Shown here in pieces: positions 8,018 to 16,273 of a stretch of 64,000 bases of DNA (positions are counted from its first letter, which is position 1; every line of letters starts with the position of its first letter). Location: the NCBI GenBank assembly GCA_017442535.1, contig JAFRZL010000010.1, positions 62,001 through 126,000 of the forward strand, in the 5' to 3' direction. The notes under the pieces were generated by a model, which saw only the letters and a program-made list of their open reading frames with translations, was not told the origin of the DNA and did no database searches. This DNA is from Bacillota bacterium (GTDB taxonomy: Bacteria; Bacillota; Clostridia; Lachnospirales; Bianqueaceae). The position numbers were made by a program, and so were the translations under genes.

Positions 8018-8887
8018 TCAACTCAGGATGTCCCCCACCATCAGGCAGGGGCCGAGGAAGCGGCGGCCGACGGCTGGTTCGCCGGCGAGGTCTTTAGGGT
8101 TGATGTAGACGATGCAGGGGCTGCCCATGACGTCGAGGGAGAGCTGGTAGACCCATTCTTCGGAGAAGGGGTTCAGGATCTTGCGGATGCGGCGGATGGT
8201 ACCGAGGACGTGGTAGTAGGCAGGCGTCGCTTCGTCAATGGGATCCATGAGTCCTTCCAGGATGGTGTAGACGTCTTCCTGATCCAGGCGGTCCAGGACG
8301 TCTTCCTGCAGGGCATCCTCTTCTTCGCGGAGTTCGCGTTCGGCGGAGCGGTCGCCCCGGCGCAGACGCCGGGCCAGGCTGCGGCGCAGGGCGTCTTCTT
8401 CTTTCCAGGCGGCTTCGTCCTCGGCGGTATGGGTCACGGCCAGAAGGATTTTGCCGGAAACGGAGAGGGCGGCCGAACCCACAACAATGCTTTCGGGGCG
8501 CGGCATGGCAGACGGGAGCCGCTGGAGGCGCTGGATGATCAGGTCGATGGTGGAGTCATAAGTGGGGTCCACGGCAAAGAGCACGGGGGTGCGCCGGTCG
8601 GTCGATACGACTTCCCAGTCCTCCAGGCGCTGCCCTTCGGCAAAATCGAGGATGGCCGGCATCAGCTCATGCACCTCGACCTGCCCCGGTGCGGAGATGC
8701 GGCCGCGCAGCACCAGCCCGAAATGATCCATCGACCAGACGAGCTCCACCAGGTGGTCGCCGCTTGAGGGATCCCGCACCAGAGCCGGCTCATTCTGCGG
8801 ATGCTGCAGAAAATGCTGCACCAGGCGCGAAGCCGCTTTGACGGTGATGCACCGGCTCATGCCGATGGCGGATAAATAACGTATCAT
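8018..8887 (-). CDS. DUF3881-like protein, unknown function
   Basis: A 289-residue soluble protein without signal peptide or membrane segment. The opening MIRYLSAIGMS and the closing region with CIVYINPKDLAGEPAVGRRF and CLMVGDILS fit my memory of the DUF3881 family, which is restricted to Lachnospiraceae and relatives and uncharacterised. The centre (residues ~165-215) is highly charged and probably helical (RRSLARRLRRGDRSAEREL, EEEDALQEDVLDRLDQEDVY). It overlaps the next minus-strand gene by four bases (ATGA), so the two are cotranscribed and translationally coupled. The family call is from pattern recognition only. Confidence 0.65.
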   Translation of the reverse strand: MIRYLSAIGMSRCITVKAASRLVQHFLQHPQNEPALVRDPSSGDHLVELVWSMDHFGLVLRGRISAPGQVEVHELMPAILDFAEGQRLEDWEVVSTDRRTPVLFAVDPTYDSTIDLIIQRLQRLPSAMPRPESIVVGSAALSVSGKILLAVTHTAEDEAAWKEEDALRRSLARRLRRGDRSAERELREEEDALQEDVLDRLDQEDVYTILEGLMDPIDEATPAYYHVLGTIRRIRKILNPFSEEWVYQLSLDVMGSPCIVYINPKDLAGEPAVGRRFLGPCLMVGDILS

Positions 8888-9501
8888 AATGCAGAGTCCT
8901 TAATCATAAGATAGACGGAAGCGGTCCGGCCGCCCCACGAAGCCTTGATTTCAAACACACCCGCGTGGTCGGGCGCCGTGTAGACGCCGTCTTCGCGGAT
9001 CCTGCCTCCCTGCGGCTCGGTGATGCTCCAGACCACCGGAGGCCCACCCTGCGGTTTTACCACCGTAAAAGCGAACTGCTCGCCGGCCCGCAGATAATTC
9101 GGCACTTCCAGGATATAAAAGGGTTCCTCGTCCGCGGCCTCAGCCGTCACCGGAGGATCCTCTGTCCGCCAGGCGCTCCAGAGAACGGTCAGCTCGCGGG
9201 CCGAAGTGTTTTCCAGCAGGCGGACGCCGATCACAAAACTGCCCTCGTCGGGCTGCAGCAGGGCGCCGAGCCGCGCATCCGGAAGGCGTACGATGGTCTC
9301 ATAGGCAGCCCAGACAGCAGCGTTACCGTAGAGGAGCGCGCCCGAAGGATCCTTAAGGGCTAAACTGAGGCCCACGGGCCCTTTTCCCAGCCCGTGCGAA
9401 ACAGGCTTGCTGTAATAGCAGCGGCCCGCATAGCCGCCCGGTGACAGCGGTAGGGTCACCTCACCCGAGTTTTGCCGCGGGAAATTGCCTTCATGTACCA
9501 T
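8884..9501 (-). CDS. Hypothetical protein with C-terminal Ig-like domain
   Basis: A 205-residue protein with no signal peptide seen. Residues ~1-115 form an unrecognised domain with a Gly-rich start (LPLSPGGYAGRCYYSKPVSH). Residues ~125-205 look like a bacterial Ig-like strand sandwich (VVWSITEPQGGRIREDGVYT followed by AGVFEIKASWGG). A good RBS, AAGGAGG, lies nine bases before ATG 9501. It is the first gene of a two-gene operon with the DUF3881-like gene. Its function is unknown. Confidence 0.6.
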   Translation of the reverse strand: MVHEGNFPRQNSGEVTLPLSPGGYAGRCYYSKPVSHGLGKGPVGLSLALKDPSGALLYGNAAVWAAYETIVRLPDARLGALLQPDEGSFVIGVRLLENTSARELTVLWSAWRTEDPPVTAEAADEEPFYILEVPNYLRAGEQFAFTVVKPQGGPPVVWSITEPQGGRIREDGVYTAPDHAGVFEIKASWGGRTASVYLMIKDSAL

Positions 9502-9622
9502 AGGGAACCGCCTCCTTGGGAACTTTCATCTATGTATATATCTTATTACGAAATACTGAGCCAGTCAAGAAGGGATTTTTGCTTCGCCATTTCAAAAATC
9601 CCCGAATCCGTCAAAAAAACAC

Positions 9623-9651
9623 TTGCAAATTCGGCCGATTTGGGCTATACT
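9623..9651 (+). promoter_or_regulatory. Promoter of the tRNA-Arg gene
   Basis: TTGCAA, 17-nt spacer, TATACT, placing transcription start a few bases before the tRNA at 9666. Confidence 0.7.
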
Positions 9652-9665
9652 ATGTTCGTTCGATT

Positions 9666-9738
9666 GCACTTGTAGCTCAGGGGACAGAGCGGCGGCTTCC
9701 GGAGCCGCGCGTCGAGGGTTCGAATCCTTCCAGGTGCA
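9666..9738 (+). tRNA. tRNA-Arg (anticodon CCG)
   Basis: A 73-nt cloverleaf. The acceptor stem is GCACTTG / CAGGTGC (one G-U pair), the D-arm contains AGCTCAGGGGACAGAGC, and the anticodon stem GCGGC / GCCGC closes the loop TTCCGGA with anticodon CCG. The T-arm is GGGTTCGAATCC, and the discriminator base is A. The CCA end is not encoded. Its own promoter and terminator make it a single-gene unit. Confidence 0.93.
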
Positions 9739-9744
9739 TATGAT

Positions 9745-9775
9745 AAAACCCGCGTTCTACGGAACGCGGGTTTTT
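9745..9775. terminator. Bidirectional rho-independent terminator
   Basis: AAAACCCGCGTTC-TACG-GAACGCGGGTTTTT: a 13-bp stem with A-tract on one side and T-tract on the other. It serves the tRNA and the convergent isomerase-like gene. Confidence 0.85.
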
Positions 9776-9797
9776 GCTTGCACAGGACATCACGCCG

Positions 9798-10610
9798 TCA
9801 GCCGAGACGCCGCATTTGGGCCACCCAGGCCGCCGTCCCGGCCCGCACGGCTTCTACAGAGGGCAGATTAAAGCACTCGAACGAAATGTATTCGCGGTAG
9901 CCCGAATCCCGGATCATTCGCATGATCCCTTCCAGGTCCAGATGGCCGTAGCCCGGGAAAAAGCGGTTGGAATCCGCGACATGGACGTGCTGCAGGCGGC
10001 TGCCCATCAAACGCAGGGCTTCGGCATAATCGGGATCCTCGATATTGGCGTGGAAAAGATCCCAGAGGATGCCGACATGCTCCGGCGCGCCGAGGTCGTT
10101 TTCGATAAAGTCGAGCATTTCGGCAGTGGTATTTAAGAGGGAGGTTTCGTAGCGGTTCAGGGGCTCCAGGACCAGCGTCACGCCGTGGCGGCCGGCGCAG
10201 TCCACTAGCGGCAGCATGGATTCGCAGAGCTCGCGGCGCCTCTCAGGCAAAGCCCCGTCCGCCCCGCGCAGCAGGCCGATGGTGACTTTGGAGCCGAGTG
10301 CGGCTGCAGCCCGGATATGCTGCTCGAAACGCTCGACGGTGCGCTCGCGAATCTCCCGCGGGACGCCGCTTAACGACAGGCCTTCCAGGCCCCTTGACTG
10401 CCCGGTGGAAAGCGTGGAGCACGCGAGGCCGCGGCGATCAAGCGCCTCGCGGATACGGGGGAGATCAATGCCCTCATAATGGCTGATACACAGCTCGGCC
10501 GCGTCCAGCCCGCACGCGCGGACCCAGTCCAGGCCGCGCTCCCACTCGGCCGCGGGAAAAGCCGAAAAAGGCGTATCATACTGGACGCTGATAATCGTAC
10601 TGAAAAGCAT
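9798..10610 (-). CDS. Sugar phosphate isomerase/epimerase family protein (xylose isomerase-like TIM barrel)
   Basis: A 270-residue cytoplasmic TIM-barrel protein of the AP-endonuclease-2/IolE/hydroxypyruvate isomerase superfamily. Metal-binding acid/His positions are visible in order: LVLEPLNRYE (Glu), ILWDLFHANIED (Asp, His), LQHVHVADSNRFFPGYGHLD (His, Asp) and YISFECF (Glu). Substrate is not predictable; inositol, tagatose or hydroxypyruvate epimerisation are family options. I start it at ATG 10610 rather than a TTG six bases upstream because AGGAGGGG lies six bases before the ATG. Single-gene unit. Confidence 0.82.
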   Translation of the reverse strand: MLFSTIISVQYDTPFSAFPAAEWERGLDWVRACGLDAAELCISHYEGIDLPRIREALDRRGLACSTLSTGQSRGLEGLSLSGVPREIRERTVERFEQHIRAAAALGSKVTIGLLRGADGALPERRRELCESMLPLVDCAGRHGVTLVLEPLNRYETSLLNTTAEMLDFIENDLGAPEHVGILWDLFHANIEDPDYAEALRLMGSRLQHVHVADSNRFFPGYGHLDLEGIMRMIRDSGYREYISFECFNLPSVEAVRAGTAAWVAQMRRLG

Positions 10611-10686
10611 GGACAACCCCTCCTATTGTCATAATACTCCATTATTTTAACACAAGCCGCGCGGCTCGTCAATCCGCCGCCGCGGG

Positions 10687-10715
10687 TTGCATTTTGGCCC
10701 GGAATCGGGTATAAT
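10687..10715 (+). promoter_or_regulatory. Promoter of the methyltransferase gene
   Basis: TTGCAT, 17-nt spacer, TATAAT; transcription would start about 25 nt before ATG 10748. Confidence 0.75.
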
Positions 10716-10747
10716 AAGACAAAATCTTGCAGGAGAGGGCTGGAGCG

Positions 10748-11497
10748 ATGTACGAAGAATTTGCTTTCGTCTATGATGAGTTTATGCAGGAGGTCCCGTA
10801 CGAGGCCTGGGCCGATTATATTGAGAAAATCTGGGAGACATGGGGGTGTCGCCCCGAACTGGTGCTCGATCTCGCCTGCGGTACCGGGAACCTGACAAGG
10901 ATCCTCGCGCGGCGCGGCTATGAGATGATCGCCGCCGACCAGTCGGAGGAAATGCTGGAACTGGCCCGCGCGAAGGCGTGGGAGGACGGGACGGATATCC
11001 TTTTTCTGCAGCAGGACATGCGCGAATTCGAGCTCTACGGGACCGTCGGCTCGATTATCTGCACCTGTGACAGCCTGAACTATCTGCTGGAGGAAGACGA
11101 GCTGCTGCGGGTCTTCCGGCTCGCGGACAACTATCTGGACCCGGAAGGACTCTTTATCTTTGACGTCAACACCGAATACAAATTCCGTGAAGTGCTCGCC
11201 GATCAGGTCCGCGCCGAAACCTTTGAGGACGCGGCCTATATCTGGGAGAACAGCTACGATGAAGAGCAGAGGATCAATGAATACCTGGTGACTTTTTTCC
11301 GCCGCGAAGGCGAGCTGTACCGCCGCGACGAAGAAGTGCATTATGAGCGGGCTTATCCGGCCGCGACTCTCACCGCCCTGCTGGAGCAGGCCGGACTCAA
11401 AGTCCTCGGGGTCTATGACGCTTTCACGCTGGAGCCGCCACGGCCGGACAGCGAGCGGATCTGCTTTGTCGCCCGGGAACAGAAGAAAACCAAGTAA
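10748..11497 (+). CDS. Class I SAM-dependent methyltransferase
   Basis: A 249-residue cytoplasmic methyltransferase. Motif I is LVLDLACGTGNLTRILARRG, the acidic end of strand 2 is MIAADQSEEML, motif II is FLQQDMREFEL and post-motif is ICTCDSLNYLL. The arrangement with YDEFMQEVPYEAW at the N-terminus and YLVTFF...EVHYERAYP towards the end is common in Firmicutes enzymes of unknown target. Start ATG 10748 is supported by GGAG five bases upstream; a TTG at 10727 in the same frame is less likely. A strong terminator follows directly. Confidence 0.85.
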   Translation: MYEEFAFVYDEFMQEVPYEAWADYIEKIWETWGCRPELVLDLACGTGNLTRILARRGYEMIAADQSEEMLELARAKAWEDGTDILFLQQDMREFELYGTVGSIICTCDSLNYLLEEDELLRVFRLADNYLDPEGLFIFDVNTEYKFREVLADQVRAETFEDAAYIWENSYDEEQRINEYLVTFFRREGELYRRDEEVHYERAYPAATLTALLEQAGLKVLGVYDAFTLEPPRPDSERICFVAREQKKTK

Positions 11498-11524
11498 AAA
11501 AAGCGCCCCGCGGGGCGCTTTTTT
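11496..11524. terminator. Rho-independent terminator between convergent genes
   Basis: AAGCGCCCCG-CGGGGCGCTT flanked by an A-run and a T-run, so it can work in both directions for the methyltransferase and the 807-aa gene. Confidence 0.85.
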
Positions 11525-11533
11525 CGTGCAGGA

Positions 11534-13957
11534 TCATTCGTCCTCCTCGTCCACTTCCGAAACGATTTTGGAGTTGTCCAGCCATTCGCTGTTGGGCCGG
11601 CAGAGCAGGCGGGCGTCCACATATGCCATCTCCAGCGTCAGAATCGTCTGACCCTGATAGTTGCCGGACTCCGTCAGCTCCACCACCAGAGCCACGTCGG
11701 CGACATCGTCCCGCTGCAGGCAGAGGGGCAGCATCTGGCTCATGGAATTGCCGGCCGGGAAATAGCAGGGGATGGCCGTCTTGTAGTTCCAGCGGACCTG
11801 GTCGCGGGCCAGGTTGATGGCCGCGGAAATATCATCCTGGATTTCGTTGAAAATGTCCTCATCATCGCGGATGATGGTGCGCAGATTATCATACAGGGGG
11901 CTCTTCTTCTGCAGCCAGACCGGCACCGCCTCAATCTGCTGCAGCAGAGAAAGGGCCTCGGAGCTCCAGCGGCAGGCATCCTTCAGGAAAGGAATCGGCA
12001 GGCGGGGCAGGTTGTCCAGAATAATGTGGTCGTAGTCGACGTACAAATCCTTCTCCAGGTCGAAGAGCAGATGCTCCTTCTGCTCCAGATAAGAAGCGCG
12101 GCGAGGCACCGGATTGAAGCACTGAATCAGCTTCTTGCCGTAACGGCGGATACCCTCTTCGCAGAAGGCGACGAAGCGCCAGGGCGACCCCTGTCCCTCG
12201 ATATTGGGCTCGAAGCAGGCGTAAATATTGTGATAATGCTTGGTTACCAGACCGGTATCGAACGCCGCGAAGTCCTCGCGCCCGGACATATCCGTGTGAA
12301 TGCAGACTTTATCCTCCAGCTGAAGCCGGTAAAACGTATACTGAATGTAGCTGCGCAGAATCGCATACTGGGGGACGCCATCGTTAGAAGCCTTAAAATC
12401 CCAAAGCTCGGGCAGAGCCATCTTCGCCAGCGTCTCCAGAAAATCGGACCAATCGCCGAGGAATGCAAAACGCTCCAGCTCCTTGCCCGGCGCCACGCGC
12501 CCGTACATAGGCTTTTCCTTCAGGCCGACAAAGCTCAGATACCAGGGAAGTCCGGCGGCCCGGTCGGAACGGCGGACAGCCGCGTAAATCGGAATTCCCT
12601 CCGGAGAAGTGAGCCTGGAATTAAACACAAAACTATCCTTATACCGCGAAAAAGCCTGGCTGGCGCGCGCGGCGTCATAATCCTCGCAGAGTGTCTTGAC
12701 CATATCTTCCGGCGGGGTTACCTCGCGGCCTGTGACGAACTTGTTCAGCAGAATCAGGGTCTTGGATGGCAAGTCAATCAGCCCGTCCATATGCTCCGGC
12801 AGCTCGTCCGCCGCGGACTCGGACGTATCTGGAACTTCCGGCGTAATAACGTAGTTGCTGTACTTCTCGCTCCGGTGCAGCGTAATCATCACCTGGGGAA
12901 CACCGTTGATGAGCTCCTCACGCGTCGAAAGGAATTCGCTCAGGTCGTCCATCATGTCGCGCATCTTATGGTAATTAAAGCGCTCCTTCTGAAAGCCGCC
13001 GTCGTTCAAGGCCTTGCTGACCTTGGCCATGTGATATTCTTCTTCCGTGACGAACTGCTCCAGCAGGAAATCATAGATGTTCTTGCGGTCGTCGTCATCG
13101 AGAGGCATAACCAGAGTCTCGACGTCGACCGGCTCAGCGGCTTTGGCCGCAACAGCGACGCCCGCCGCAAGGGGAGAGACCTCCATCTGGGGCATTTCTG
13201 CCGGCGCGGGCTGGTCCGCCGTGAGCTCGGACTTGCTGAGCGGAATGGTGCCGACCGAAAGCAGCACCCAGGGGAAACGGTTATTGACTTCCTTGTTCTT
13301 GCGGAAGCCGCATGTGATTTCATGGTGCTTGCCATCCGTCAGAATGCCGGTCGGGAAAATGCAGGCGCCGCTGGGCTTAATGGTGACTTTGCCCTTGGCG
13401 CGAGCCGTGGCATATCCGTTAATCAGGGCCTGAATCAGTTCCGGAGCGGGGCTGTCTTCGCTGCCGGTTGCGAGCAGGTTAAGGCGGGCCAGGCTTTTGG
13501 GCAGAAGGAAAATCTGTTCCACGATTTCGGTGGGCAGTTCGTCGAGGGTCGGGACATAAACATTTTCTTTGGACTCCGGCGTGGGCTCCTCAGCGGGTGC
13601 GGGCTCCTCAGTGGGTGCGGGCTCCTCAGTGGGTGCGGGCTCCTCAGTGGGTGCGGGTTCCTCGACGGGCTTCGCCACGGCCACCTCCTTCTCGGGGGCA
13701 ATCACCTGCGAAGCGTCAAAATCCGGCCACTCGCGCAGCGTCCCCAGAAATGCATTTAACGTGGACGGGTCCGGGGCAATATCCAGGAAAGCCGACATCT
13801 CCGCCATGACCTGAGACCACTTCTTTTTATCAAACTGCTTCGGGGTATAACCCTGCTGGGACATAACAATACCAAGACGCGAAAACGGATACTGGCTGCC
13901 CACAGTCAGTTCCTTACTAAGAACGGAATAAACGGTATGAAGAGCTGATTGACACAT
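11534..13957 (-). CDS. Multidomain protein with LOTUS-like winged helices and C-terminal DUF3825
   Basis: An 807-residue cytoplasmic protein. Residues ~5-70 (SALHTVYSVLSKEL, LGIVMSQQGYTPKQF) and ~300-375 (RKNIYDFLLEQFVTEEEYHM, LNDGGFQKERFNYHKMRDMM) look like two OST-HTH/LOTUS-type winged helices, a predicted RNA-binding fold. They are separated by a Glu/Pro/Ala/Thr linker (residues ~97-127). Two middle segments repeat a related pattern (residues ~140-235 and ~410-505; compare LDELPTEIVEQIFLLPKSLA with MDGLIDLPSKTLILLNKFVT). The C-terminus (~520-720; DTGLVTKHYHNIYACFEPN, DYDHIILDNLPRLP) matches DUF3825 as I know it, a nucleic-acid-linked domain. RBS AGGAGG precedes ATG 13957. An RNA-binding or RNA-processing role is inference. 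Confidence 0.68.
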   Translation of the reverse strand: MCQSALHTVYSVLSKELTVGSQYPFSRLGIVMSQQGYTPKQFDKKKWSQVMAEMSAFLDIAPDPSTLNAFLGTLREWPDFDASQVIAPEKEVAVAKPVEEPAPTEEPAPTEEPAPTEEPAPAEEPTPESKENVYVPTLDELPTEIVEQIFLLPKSLARLNLLATGSEDSPAPELIQALINGYATARAKGKVTIKPSGACIFPTGILTDGKHHEITCGFRKNKEVNNRFPWVLLSVGTIPLSKSELTADQPAPAEMPQMEVSPLAAGVAVAAKAAEPVDVETLVMPLDDDDRKNIYDFLLEQFVTEEEYHMAKVSKALNDGGFQKERFNYHKMRDMMDDLSEFLSTREELINGVPQVMITLHRSEKYSNYVITPEVPDTSESAADELPEHMDGLIDLPSKTLILLNKFVTGREVTPPEDMVKTLCEDYDAARASQAFSRYKDSFVFNSRLTSPEGIPIYAAVRRSDRAAGLPWYLSFVGLKEKPMYGRVAPGKELERFAFLGDWSDFLETLAKMALPELWDFKASNDGVPQYAILRSYIQYTFYRLQLEDKVCIHTDMSGREDFAAFDTGLVTKHYHNIYACFEPNIEGQGSPWRFVAFCEEGIRRYGKKLIQCFNPVPRRASYLEQKEHLLFDLEKDLYVDYDHIILDNLPRLPIPFLKDACRWSSEALSLLQQIEAVPVWLQKKSPLYDNLRTIIRDDEDIFNEIQDDISAAINLARDQVRWNYKTAIPCYFPAGNSMSQMLPLCLQRDDVADVALVVELTESGNYQGQTILTLEMAYVDARLLCRPNSEWLDNSKIVSEVDEEDE
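13583..13670 (-). repeat. 18-bp tandem repeat encoding EEPAPT linker
   Basis: About four to five in-frame copies of an 18-bp unit (GGGCTCCTCAGTGGGTGC on the plus strand) code for repeated EEPAPT hexapeptides in the 807-aa protein. It is a likely site of copy-number variation. Confidence 0.9.
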
Positions 13958-13987
13958 AAATACAAATCCTCCTATATGATATAAAAC

Positions 13988-14743
13988 TCAGCAAAGCAGC
14001 GAATCAGCCGTCTGCTGGATCGTTGAGATGATGGCAGGGTCAGCCGGCACGTCGGGGAGAAACGCGGATGCAGGCGGCAAAGCAAGGCCGGACACCCGAA
14101 TCCCCGCGATTGCCCGGGCCCAAATGCAGGCCAGAGCATAGCGGCCATACAAATAGTGCATGTGAAAACCATCGCGGCAGATGCGAAGCGGCCCGTCCGG
14201 ATAGCGGAAGACCGGCAGCGCGCGCAGCTTCTGAATCAAATCTGCGCAAGGAATCAAAGGCAGCCCATAACGGGCAGCCGCCTCCCGGTAGCAGCTGCTC
14301 AGCCGAAGCATCATCTCCGCTTGATCCCGGTGGTAGCGCATGAAATTCGGATGCGGACTGTCCGGCTCATACGCCCAGGTCTTCTGCATAAAGATTTTGG
14401 CGCGCGGAGCTTCCTTCCGAATATACTCGACCAAAAGCCCCAGGAAAGGTTCGTATGTTTCGGCCCAGCCGCTGTCGTGGCTCGCCTGCTGCGTGACGAT
14501 AACATCCCAGTCTCTCAGCAAAAGCGCCTCCTGGATGGAGATCAGGCGCTCGGTCTTGATGCCGTTCTCCTGGAACTGATAGTCAGCAGCCTGCTTTTCG
14601 ATATTCTGCCAGTGGCGCTCAAGCGAACAGCCGCCGATATAAAGGTTGACGACGTAGGACTCGACGCCGGCCGCATCCAGAACAGAATGCAGATAGTAAG
14701 TGGCGTCTTCAGAAAAGCTGTTTCCGATTGCGAGAATATTCAT
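13988..14743 (-). CDS. SGNH-hydrolase-like protein (DUF4886 type)
   Basis: A 251-residue protein without signal peptide. The N-terminal block ILAIGNSFSEDATYYLHSVL holds the SGNH nucleophile-type motif GNSFS that defines the DUF4886 group. VIVTQQASHDSG supplies a block III-like segment and DGFHMHYLYGRYA a His near the end that could be catalytic. Related proteins act on acyl groups of carbohydrates, but no substrate is known for this group. It is transcribed leftwards; the palindrome array at 14887-15218 lies upstream of its start, where its promoter should be. Confidence 0.75.
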   Translation of the reverse strand: MNILAIGNSFSEDATYYLHSVLDAAGVESYVVNLYIGGCSLERHWQNIEKQAADYQFQENGIKTERLISIQEALLLRDWDVIVTQQASHDSGWAETYEPFLGLLVEYIRKEAPRAKIFMQKTWAYEPDSPHPNFMRYHRDQAEMMLRLSSCYREAAARYGLPLIPCADLIQKLRALPVFRYPDGPLRICRDGFHMHYLYGRYALACIWARAIAGIRVSGLALPPASAFLPDVPADPAIISTIQQTADSLLC

Positions 14744-14886
14744 GATTCAAGGAATTCCTTTCCTGACATGGAGTATACTGGTATTTAACCACAAAAAGGT
14801 CATCCTGTCAACGCTTTCGCATTCAACTGATAGTTGAATGGGCTGATGCACCCAGATAAGGCGATTTTAGTGGAAAAACATCGGCC

Positions 14887-15218
14887 TTGGGCATAACCTC
14901 AACAGATGTTATACCCAAAGCGCGAGGAATGGCGCGGGAAGATATTTAAAGTGAGTATAACGCTTCAAAGCGTTATACTCACTTTAAGGGAATTCTTTCC
15001 GCGAATTCATGAGAATGCGTATAACTCCCCCTGGAGTTATACGCATTCCAGAAGAAATGTTGTCATAAATTTCAGAATTTGAGTATAACTCCCGGAAGAG
15101 TTATACCCAATCCTGGGAAAATACTGGTGAAAATCCCATAAATGAGTATAACTTAAAGGACCGTTATACTCAAAGCACCGGCTTTGCGTTGCCAAAGCGC
15201 CGGATTGAGTATAACTCT
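14887..15218. repeat. Array of five palindromes plus a half-site with core GTATAAC/GTTATAC
   Basis: The 628 bases between 14744 and 15371 have no gene. They hold palindromes at 14887-14918, 14946-14987 (perfect 20-bp arms, 2-nt loop), 15013-15048 (16-bp arms), 15079-15110 and 15143-15172, and a half-site at 15206-15218. All share (G)AGTATAAC...GTTATACTC or a close variant, while the outer arms differ between copies but stay self-complementary. Spacing is about 30-35 bases. A separate small palindrome, CATTCAAC-TGATA-GTTGAATG, lies near 14821-14841. The rest of the gap (15219-15371) holds no feature I can name. Confidence 0.85.
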
Positions 15219-15371
15219 CTCTGGTTTTGCCCCAGGCGCCGTCAAGGCAGCGGCTTTTGATGTAACAAAAGCGGCGTCTTTGGATAAAAAAGTCAGATTC
15301 TCGTCAAAAAAGCAATAAAAAAGCTCCGTGGGACGGAGATGAGATTTAGATTGCCCGGATCAGACGGACGA

Positions 15372-16112
15372 CTAGTGACGCTGAACATAACGAAGCATTC
15401 GATTTGGCTTCACGAGATCATATGAAACCATCAGCCAGGCGATCTTGGGCAGGCGGATATAATTGCGCATAACGTTTTTGCCGTCGAGGTAGGTGTAGTC
15501 GCGGGAGATGATCAGGTTTTTGCCCACGCGATAGCCCATTCCGTCGTAGATCTTCACCTTTTCGCACAGACGGGCCAGATAAGCTTTCAGGCCGAGCATG
15601 CCGGCATGTTCCCATTGGACTTTGCCGTCCTGGTTTTCAGCGCCAAAGTCGGATTCCATCCACTCGTCCGGGCTCCCGAGAATGTTGTGATGCTCGTATT
15701 TCACGCCGAATAGATCCATTAGAAGGGAAATAATCAACTCGTTTTTGGAGTCGAGGATGGATCCGTCGAGATACTGGTTTTTGTGGACCCGGTCGGGGAT
15801 TTTGTCGAGGGCCTCCAGCAGGCGGATTTTCTGACGGACAAGGCGCCGCTCATGGCTCTCCAGAGCCTGAAACGTGGCTTTGGCCTCGCGGTAGCAGGAT
15901 TTGATCTTTTTCTTGCGGGTAAAGGCGTCGAGATCGGCCTCCAGGTTTTCTTTGGAGATGATTTTCTGTTTGCGCTTGCCGTTCTCCGTCCATTGGCGGT
16001 AGAAATACTGGTGGCCTTTGATGGTGCGGGGCGAAATGCTGAAGTTCGCGCAAGCATGACGGGCCGCATCCAGGTGATAGAGGACAGTCGGCAAATGATG
16101 ATTGGTAGTCAA
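15372..16112 (-). CDS. Hypothetical protein with PD-(D/E)XK-nuclease-like C-terminal half
   Basis: A 246-residue protein. The N-terminal third is basic and helical (KGHQYFYRQWTENGKRKQ, FTRKKKIKSCYREAKATF). The second half follows the pattern of a large Firmicutes family of PD-(D/E)XK-like hypothetical proteins: SKNELIISLLMDLFGVKYEH (the RSKSE..IA..L...GI.Y segment), WMESDFGAENQDGKVQWEHAGM (acidic residue then WEH.G) and KVKIYDGMGYRVGKNLIISR. The usual Arg/Ser-Lys-Ser-Glu is Asp-Ser-Lys-Asn-Glu here. Nuclease activity is inferred from pattern, not shown. RBS GGAGG lies upstream of ATG 16112. Single-gene unit. Confidence 0.55.
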   Translation of the reverse strand: MTTNHHLPTVLYHLDAARHACANFSISPRTIKGHQYFYRQWTENGKRKQKIISKENLEADLDAFTRKKKIKSCYREAKATFQALESHERRLVRQKIRLLEALDKIPDRVHKNQYLDGSILDSKNELIISLLMDLFGVKYEHHNILGSPDEWMESDFGAENQDGKVQWEHAGMLGLKAYLARLCEKVKIYDGMGYRVGKNLIISRDYTYLDGKNVMRNYIRLPKIAWLMVSYDLVKPNRMLRYVQRH

Positions 16113-16273
16113 TAACAGGCCTCCTTCCGGTGGAATGCGGCTATTATAGCATGGCGAACGTGCCTTTTCAATGGCGGGACGGAGAACTTGTCCGGGACTT
16201 TTTTTGCCAGGGGGTTGACCTTTTTGACACTTAAAGGTAAAATAAGGTATGATGCAGAAAGGGGGCCGCGAGC

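Noticed and set aside
7880-8767. 295-codon plus-strand frame starting in hairpin repeat R3
   Set aside because: It runs antisense through the DUF3881-like gene and begins inside a repeat and terminator.
9666-9738. tRNA-Arg as an integration site
   Set aside because: No duplicated tRNA 3' end or integrase was seen in the flanking sequence, and neighbouring genes match the host composition.
13583-13670. Tandem 18-bp repeats as a separate genetic element
   Set aside because: They are in frame and simply code for the EEPAPT linker.
12026-13759. Long open frame (577 codons) on the plus strand opposite the 807-aa gene
   Set aside because: It is antisense to a gene with a clear RBS and sensible domain pattern; its residue composition is that of a mirrored GC-rich frame.
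14887-15218. CRISPR-like array
   Set aside because: The units are palindromes with differing arms and no constant repeat with unique spacers; no cas genes nearby.
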